From Gp6-AA40 sp963723495 (GTDB taxonomy: Bacteria; Acidobacteriota; Vicinamibacteria; Vicinamibacterales; UBA2999), in assembly GCA_963723495.1 (NCBI GenBank), contig CAVRQR010000015.1, positions 186,001-250,000 on the forward strand: a stretch of 64,000 nucleotides of DNA, written 5' to 3'. The notes beneath the pieces were generated by a model, which worked only from the letters and a program-made list of their open reading frames with translations, did not search any database and was not told the origin of the DNA. Positions 59,701 to 64,000 of this stretch are shown here, piece by piece. A program made the translations under genes and the position numbers. The first letter of the stretch is position 1. Each line of letters starts with the position of its first letter.

Positions 59701-60470
59701 CGCACGTACTCCTCTACTTTCGTATCGAGATCGTTCGACGCACCCGCCTCGGCCACGACGCTGACGAGAGCGCTGCCCACGACAGCCGCGTCTGCCCACT
59801 GGCCGACTTCCCGAACATGCTCAGGTTTGGAGATTCCAAAGCCGAGCGCGACGGGCAACGGGCTGACGCGCCGGATTCGTTCGACCATCTCGCGGGCACC
59901 GTCGGCCACTCGATCGCGGGCGCCGGTGACGCCAAGGCGCGAGATCGCATACAAAAACCCGCTGCCAAGGGCCGCGGCCTTGCGCAGGCGGTCGTCGGTC
60001 GTCGTCGGGCTGAGCAGAAGAATTGTATCAATCCCCCGCTTTCCCAGCATGTTCCGGAAGTCCTCGGCCTCCTCGATAGGCAGATCGAGAACCAGCACTC
60101 CGTCGACGCCGACTTCCCTGGCACGGTCGGCAAAACGTTCCGCGCCGAGGCGGAGAATCGGGTTCGCGTAACTGAACACCACGACCGGCGGTCGCAGATT
60201 CGTCCTCGCTTCCCCGATCAGGTCGAGGACACCGCTGAGCGTCGTCCGCGCTGCCAATGCCCGTTCGGTCGCGCGCTGAATCACTGGGCCATCCGCCAGT
60301 GGGTCCGAGAACGGAACGCCTACCTCCAGAACGTCTGCACCGGCGCGATCGAGTGCCTGAAGCACACCCTTCGTCTTCGGCAAGGTCGGATCGCCCGCCG
60401 TGATGTACGTCACCAGTCCCGGCTTCTGTGCCCTGCGCAGATCCGCGAACCTGGCTTCAAGACGGCTCAT
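59685..60470 (-). CDS. trpA: tryptophan synthase alpha chain
   Basis: 261 residues, intact. TYITAGDPTLPKTK, catalytic Glu and Asp in VLEVGVPFSDPLADGPVIQR, and GFGISKPEHVREVGQWADAA. Cleaves indole-3-glycerol phosphate to indole. The start overlaps the trpB stop by 4 bp. Confidence 0.95.
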   Translation of the reverse strand: MSRLEARFADLRRAQKPGLVTYITAGDPTLPKTKGVLQALDRAGADVLEVGVPFSDPLADGPVIQRATERALAARTTLSGVLDLIGEARTNLRPPVVVFSYANPILRLGAERFADRAREVGVDGVLVLDLPIEEAEDFRNMLGKRGIDTILLLSPTTTDDRLRKAAALGSGFLYAISRLGVTGARDRVADGAREMVERIRRVSPLPVALGFGISKPEHVREVGQWADAAVVGSALVSVVAEAGASNDLDTKVEEYVRWLKS

Positions 60471-61732
60471 CGAAGAGCCTCCATCACGCTCTGCACGTCT
60501 TTGTCGCCACGGCCCGACAGGTTTATGAGGATCACGCTGCCGTCGGGAACGTCCTTCGCCAGACGCATCGTGTACGCAACCGCGTGCGCGGACTCGAGTG
60601 CCGGCAGAATCCCTTCGAGTCTCGCCAGTGTCTGGAATCCTTCGAGCGCCTCGGGATCGGTGACGTAGCCGTACTCGGTCCGACCGAGTTCACGAAGCCA
60701 TGCATGCTCGGGACCGACCGCTGCGTAGTCGAGCCCGGCGGATATCGAATGCGTCAACTCAATGTTCCCTGCCTCGTCCTGAAGCACGAACGTGCGCGTT
60801 CCCTGGAGCACACCGGCGCTGCCTCCCGCGAACCGCGCGGCATGACGCCCGGGTACGATGCGTTCGCCACCAGCCTCGACACCGATCAGACGAACTGACG
60901 CGTCGTTGACGAAAGCGTCGAAGATGCCGATCGCATTGCTGCCACCACCGACGCAAGCGACCACCACGTCAGGCAGGCGACCGACTTGTTCGAGTATCTG
61001 ATGACGCGCCTCGCGTCCGATCACGGACTGAAATTCACGCACCATCAACGGGTAGGGATGCGGACCGAGCGCCGAGCCGAGCAAGTAGTACGTGTCGCCG
61101 ACGTTGGCCACCCAATCGCGCATCGCCTCGTTGATGGCGTCCTTCAGCGTCTTGCTGCCGGCATCGACCTGACGCACCGTTGCGCCGAGCAGTTGCATGC
61201 GGACGACGTTCAACGCCTGCCGGCGCATGTCCTCGGCGCCCATGTAGACGTGGCACTCGAGGTCGAGCAGCGCGCATGCGGTTGCCGTCGCCACACCGTG
61301 CTGGCCGGCGCCGGTCTCAGCAACGATCCTCGTCTTCCCCATTCGCTTCGCGAGCAGCGCCTGCCCCAGCGCATTGTTGATCTTGTGTGCGCCGGTGTGC
61401 GTGAGGTCCTCGCGCTTGAGCAGGATTCGAATACCGTCGTGTCCGACTTGAGCCGGACCTCGCGCTTCAAGCGCCAATCGACGCGTTTCGTAAAGCGGCG
61501 TTGGCCGGCCTACGTAATGACGGAGCAGGCGCGACAGCTCATCGCCGAATGCCTCGTCCGCGCGCGCGGCCAGGTATCCGCGTGTCAGTTCCTCGATGGG
61601 CGCGACAAGCGTCTCGGGAACAAAACGTCCACCGTAGTCGCCGAAGTATCCTCGAGCGTCCGGGTCGCGCAACCCGAACACCGGCTTCTCCACGTTCACG
61701 AGGTTCACTGGGTTCATAACATTCGCGCTCAT
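60467..61732 (-). CDS. trpB: tryptophan synthase beta chain
   Basis: 421 residues, intact. FGDYGGRFVPETLVAPIEEL, the PLP Lys in EDLTHTGAHKINNALGQ, ETGAGQHGVATATACALLDL and the phosphate loop CVGGGSNAIGIF. Joins indole and serine. It overlaps trpF by 4 bp. Confidence 0.96.
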   Translation of the reverse strand: MSANVMNPVNLVNVEKPVFGLRDPDARGYFGDYGGRFVPETLVAPIEELTRGYLAARADEAFGDELSRLLRHYVGRPTPLYETRRLALEARGPAQVGHDGIRILLKREDLTHTGAHKINNALGQALLAKRMGKTRIVAETGAGQHGVATATACALLDLECHVYMGAEDMRRQALNVVRMQLLGATVRQVDAGSKTLKDAINEAMRDWVANVGDTYYLLGSALGPHPYPLMVREFQSVIGREARHQILEQVGRLPDVVVACVGGGSNAIGIFDAFVNDASVRLIGVEAGGERIVPGRHAARFAGGSAGVLQGTRTFVLQDEAGNIELTHSISAGLDYAAVGPEHAWLRELGRTEYGYVTDPEALEGFQTLARLEGILPALESAHAVAYTMRLAKDVPDGSVILINLSGRGDKDVQSVMEALR

Positions 61733-62358
61733 ATCGCCGCGAAGCCGCGGCGGGCGTTCACCAGGAAGGCCGACACCTTCTCGAAATCCTTGATGCCGGG
61801 CGACGACTCGACGCCCGACGACACATCCACCCCGTACGGCCTCACCGTACGAATCGCCTGCTCGACATTGAGCGGCGTCAGTCCGCCGGCGAGCACCAGC
61901 CTGTGGTGTCGCGCCGCTGCCGCAGCGCGATCCCAGTCGATGGCCGTCCCCGTGCCACCGCGGCGCACGCGATCGGAGGCATCGAGCAGGAACGTCGTCT
62001 CGGCCGGCCAGCCACGCGAGGTTGTGGCCAGATCGTCGAGCGTCACCGCTCGAAAGAGCGGGCAGTCGAGGCGATCAAAGTCCTCGGCTGTCTCATCACC
62101 GTGAAGCTGCACAGCTTTGACGCCTGTCACCGCGACGACCTCTCGAACCTGCTCCGCTGACTCGTTCACGAACACACCGACCGCCGTCGTTCCGTTCGGC
62201 AGCGCCGCGATAATCTCCCTCGCCTGCGCAGCGCTGACCGCCCTGGGACTCCGCTCCCAGAAGACGAAGCCGAGCGCCGTTGCCCCCTGCTGCACCGCGT
62301 GAAGCGCGTCCACGAGTCGCGTGATGCCGCACACCTTCAAAATGGGGTCGGGGGTCAT
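61729..62358 (-). CDS. trpF: phosphoribosylanthranilate isomerase
   Basis: 209 residues. Catalytic Cys in LKVCGITR, Asp in FLLDASDRVRRGG, with AVQLHGDE and GVDVSSGVESSPGIKD. Its first five codons (MTPDP) lie within the palindrome at 62344-62416, and the ATG is the ATGA shared with the trpC stop. Confidence 0.93.
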   Translation of the reverse strand: MTPDPILKVCGITRLVDALHAVQQGATALGFVFWERSPRAVSAAQAREIIAALPNGTTAVGVFVNESAEQVREVVAVTGVKAVQLHGDETAEDFDRLDCPLFRAVTLDDLATTSRGWPAETTFLLDASDRVRRGGTGTAIDWDRAAAAARHHRLVLAGGLTPLNVEQAIRTVRPYGVDVSSGVESSPGIKDFEKVSAFLVNARRGFAAI

Positions 62359-62416
62359 TTGTTGAGGCCACCCCCGGCACGGCCGGGGGTGGCCTCTTTA
62401 AATGACCCCCGACCCC
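62344..62416. repeat. 73-bp double palindrome at the trpC/trpF junction (REP-like)
   Basis: Outer arms GGGGTCGGGGGTCATTT (62344-62360) and AAATGACCCCCGACCCC (62400-62416) pair over 17 bp; inner arms GAGGCCACCCCCGGC (62364-62378) and GCCGGGGGTGGCCTC (62382-62396) pair over 15 bp with a 3-nt loop. Both stems are perfect, separated by a 3-nt mismatch on each side. Confidence 0.9.
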
Positions 62417-63203
62417 CTAACAATTCTGCGATCGCCTTCGCCGGATCGGCGGCGGTCATGAATCGCTCTCCGATCAGAAATGCCCGATACCCCTGGCCGG
62501 CGAGTTCTTCCAGATCCGTTCGGCTCGTGAGCCCGCTCTCGCTGACGCCGACGACGTTCGCCGGGATGCGAGCACCCAACTTGCGTGACGCCGCAACGTC
62601 AACTGCCAGCGTGCGCAGGTTGCGGTTGTTCACGCCGATGATTCGCGCGCCGCTGTCGATCGCACGCGTCAGCTCCTCGTCGTCATGAACCTCCACCAGC
62701 GCCGCCAGACCCAACTCCCATGCCCGTTGCTGCAGACGTACAAGGTCCGGCTGGCTGAGCGCGGCGACGATGAGGAGCGCCGCATCTGCACCATTCGCAC
62801 GCGCCTCGAGCAACTGGTACTCGTCGACGATGAAGTCTTTGCGAAGAAGTGGAAGCTGAACGGCTTGACGCACGGCTGCCAGATGTTCCAGCGCGCCGTC
62901 GAAGAAGGTCGGCTCCGTCAGCACGGAGATCGCGGCCGCTCCTCCGGCTTCGTACTGCCGCGCGATGGCCACTGGATCGTAGTCGGCCGCGAGCACGCCG
63001 CGCGAAGGCGACCGTCGCTTGCACTCGGCAATGACATTCCCTCGGCCTGGGCGTGACAGCGCGGCCAGGAACGCCTCACCCCGGGGCGTAAACGCGGCCG
63101 CTCGCCTTTCGAGTGACGCATGGCTCTCGCGCTCGCGGCGAACCTCGGTGATCTTCTCTGTCGCGGCGACGATCGCCCCGAGCAGATCAGGCGTGGCCGT
63201 CAT
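62355..63203 (-). CDS. trpC: indole-3-glycerol phosphate synthase
   Basis: 282 residues, intact. IAECKRRSPSRGVLAADYDP, LLRKDFIVDEYQL, GVNNRNLRTLAVDV and VSESGLTSRTDL. Closes the indole ring. The last 15-20 residues (GSFKEATPGRAGGGLNK) are encoded by the palindrome and go beyond the usual end of the family. Confidence 0.94.
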   Translation of the reverse strand: MTATPDLLGAIVAATEKITEVRRERESHASLERRAAAFTPRGEAFLAALSRPGRGNVIAECKRRSPSRGVLAADYDPVAIARQYEAGGAAAISVLTEPTFFDGALEHLAAVRQAVQLPLLRKDFIVDEYQLLEARANGADAALLIVAALSQPDLVRLQQRAWELGLAALVEVHDDEELTRAIDSGARIIGVNNRNLRTLAVDVAASRKLGARIPANVVGVSESGLTSRTDLEELAGQGYRAFLIGERFMTAADPAKAIAELLGGRGSFKEATPGRAGGGLNK

Positions 63204-64000
63204 GCGATCACCTCGGCCCGGGACGACTGCACCATACGATCGAGCGTCTCCCTCGCAGCACCAGAATCGATGGCCGCTGCCGCTCGCGAAATGCCCTCGC
63301 TGACAGACGATGCGCGACCTGCGACGAGCAGCGCGGCTCCGGCATTGAGCAGCACGATGTCTCTCGCCGGGCTCTTCCGGCCCTCGAACACATGCCTGAT
63401 GATCCCCGCGTTTTCGCCAGCATCACCGCCCTGGAGATCGGCGGGTGTCGCCTTCGCGAGGCCGAACTGGGCGGGATGAATGAAGAAGGTGTGAACGGCG
63501 CCGTCTCGACACTCGGACACCTTCGTGTGACCGGTCGTTGAGATCTCGTCGATACCGCCCGCACCGTGCACGACCCAGGCGCGTTTCGATCCCAGCAGCA
63601 TCAGCGCACGTGCCATCACCTGCGTCAGTTCCGGCCTCGGCACGCCAACGATCTGTCGCGTTGCGCCCGCCGGATTCGTGAGTGGCCCAAGCAGGTTGAA
63701 CGTCGTTCGAATGCCCATTTCCCGCCGGATTGGCGCCGCATGACGCATCGACGGATGAAACGTTGGCGCGAAGAAGAAGGCGATGTTCGCATTGCGAAGC
63801 GTCTGCTCGACGACGAGCGGCGTGGCCATGATGTTGACGCCCAGCTGCTCGAAGACGTCGGCGCTGCCGCAACGGCTCGACACCGATCGATTGCCATGCT
63901 TCGCCACCTTCACGCCACACGCGGCGACGACAACCGCGGCCGCCGAGGAGACATTGAACGTGCCCGATCGATCACCACCAGTGCCGCAGGTATCGAATAC
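63200..64000 (-). CDS. trpD: anthranilate phosphoribosyltransferase (5' end beyond window)
   Basis: 267 codons to the right edge. FDTCGTGGDRSGTFNVSS (PRPP loop), KVAKHGNRSVSS, FAPTFHPSMRHAAPIRRE and TTFNLLGPLTNPAG. Transfers phosphoribose to anthranilate. Its stop overlaps the trpC start by 4 bp. Confidence 0.95.
   Translation of the reverse strand, partial: VFDTCGTGGDRSGTFNVSSAAAVVVAACGVKVAKHGNRSVSSRCGSADVFEQLGVNIMATPLVVEQTLRNANIAFFFAPTFHPSMRHAAPIRREMGIRTTFNLLGPLTNPAGATRQIVGVPRPELTQVMARALMLLGSKRAWVVHGAGGIDEISTTGHTKVSECRDGAVHTFFIHPAQFGLAKATPADLQGGDAGENAGIIRHVFEGRKSPARDIVLLNAGAALLVAGRASSVSEGISRAAAAIDSGAARETLDRMVQSSRAEVIA

Overview
This is a GC-rich chromosomal window from a Gram-negative bacterium. 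No rRNA, tRNA, CRISPR array, phage gene or insertion sequence was recognised. The protein mix suggests an Acidobacteriota member near Vicinamibacteria: several secreted PQQ-like beta-propellers, two DUF6152 proteins, Tat-exported proteins, a cytochrome c/copper-monooxygenase-like protein, a CheB-CheR fusion and many hybrid kinases. That placement is inferred from gene families only.

Layout. 1-4.4 kb: phenylacetate-CoA ligase-like enzyme (partial), MFS transporter and Tat-exported amidohydrolase. 4.4-12.1 kb: secreted or periplasmic proteins (DUF839, cupredoxin, DUF6152, two PQQ-like propellers, heme c/copper protein). 12.1-17.5 kb: a coupled minus-strand operon of sulfotransferase, YfcC/DcuC-type carrier, helical protein and secreted beta-helix protein. 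17.5-23.2 kb: small and stress-type genes (lipid kinase, SurE, CsbD, BON lipoprotein). 23.5-31.4 kb: a CheB-CheR-PAS / hybrid-kinase / response-regulator operon. 31.5-38.3 kb: polytopic membrane protein, a gene-poor gap with hairpins, a response regulator, an NtrB/NtrC-type pair, an AI-2E family transporter and a histone-like DUF6496 protein. 38.4-43.6 kb: a second secreted DUF6152/PQQ/TPR module. 43.8-49.8 kb: a tightly overlapping operon of HtrA-like pseudoprotease, two cation:proton antiporters and trehalose synthesis (OtsA, OtsB). 50-57 kb: leucyl aminopeptidase, ER-rich membrane protein, thiolase, acyl-CoA synthetase and YciI. 57-64 kb: an aromatic amino acid supra-operon reading leftward, trpD-trpC-trpF-trpB-trpA-chorismate mutase-DAHP synthase-tyrA.

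Two signals dominate beyond the genes. First, about two dozen genes are broken by single-base insertions or deletions, mostly in runs of 2-5 identical bases. In nearly all of them the net change restores one intact reading frame, so I annotate them as single genes with frameshifts. The indels cluster (roughly 7-20 kb and 38-48 kb) and are absent from about 51.6 kb to the right edge, which looks like uneven consensus quality rather than gene decay. Second, several intergenic gaps contain low-complexity word repeats that fold back on themselves. One further 73-bp double palindrome sits on the trpC/trpF junction and supplies both the stop codon of trpC and the start codon of trpF.
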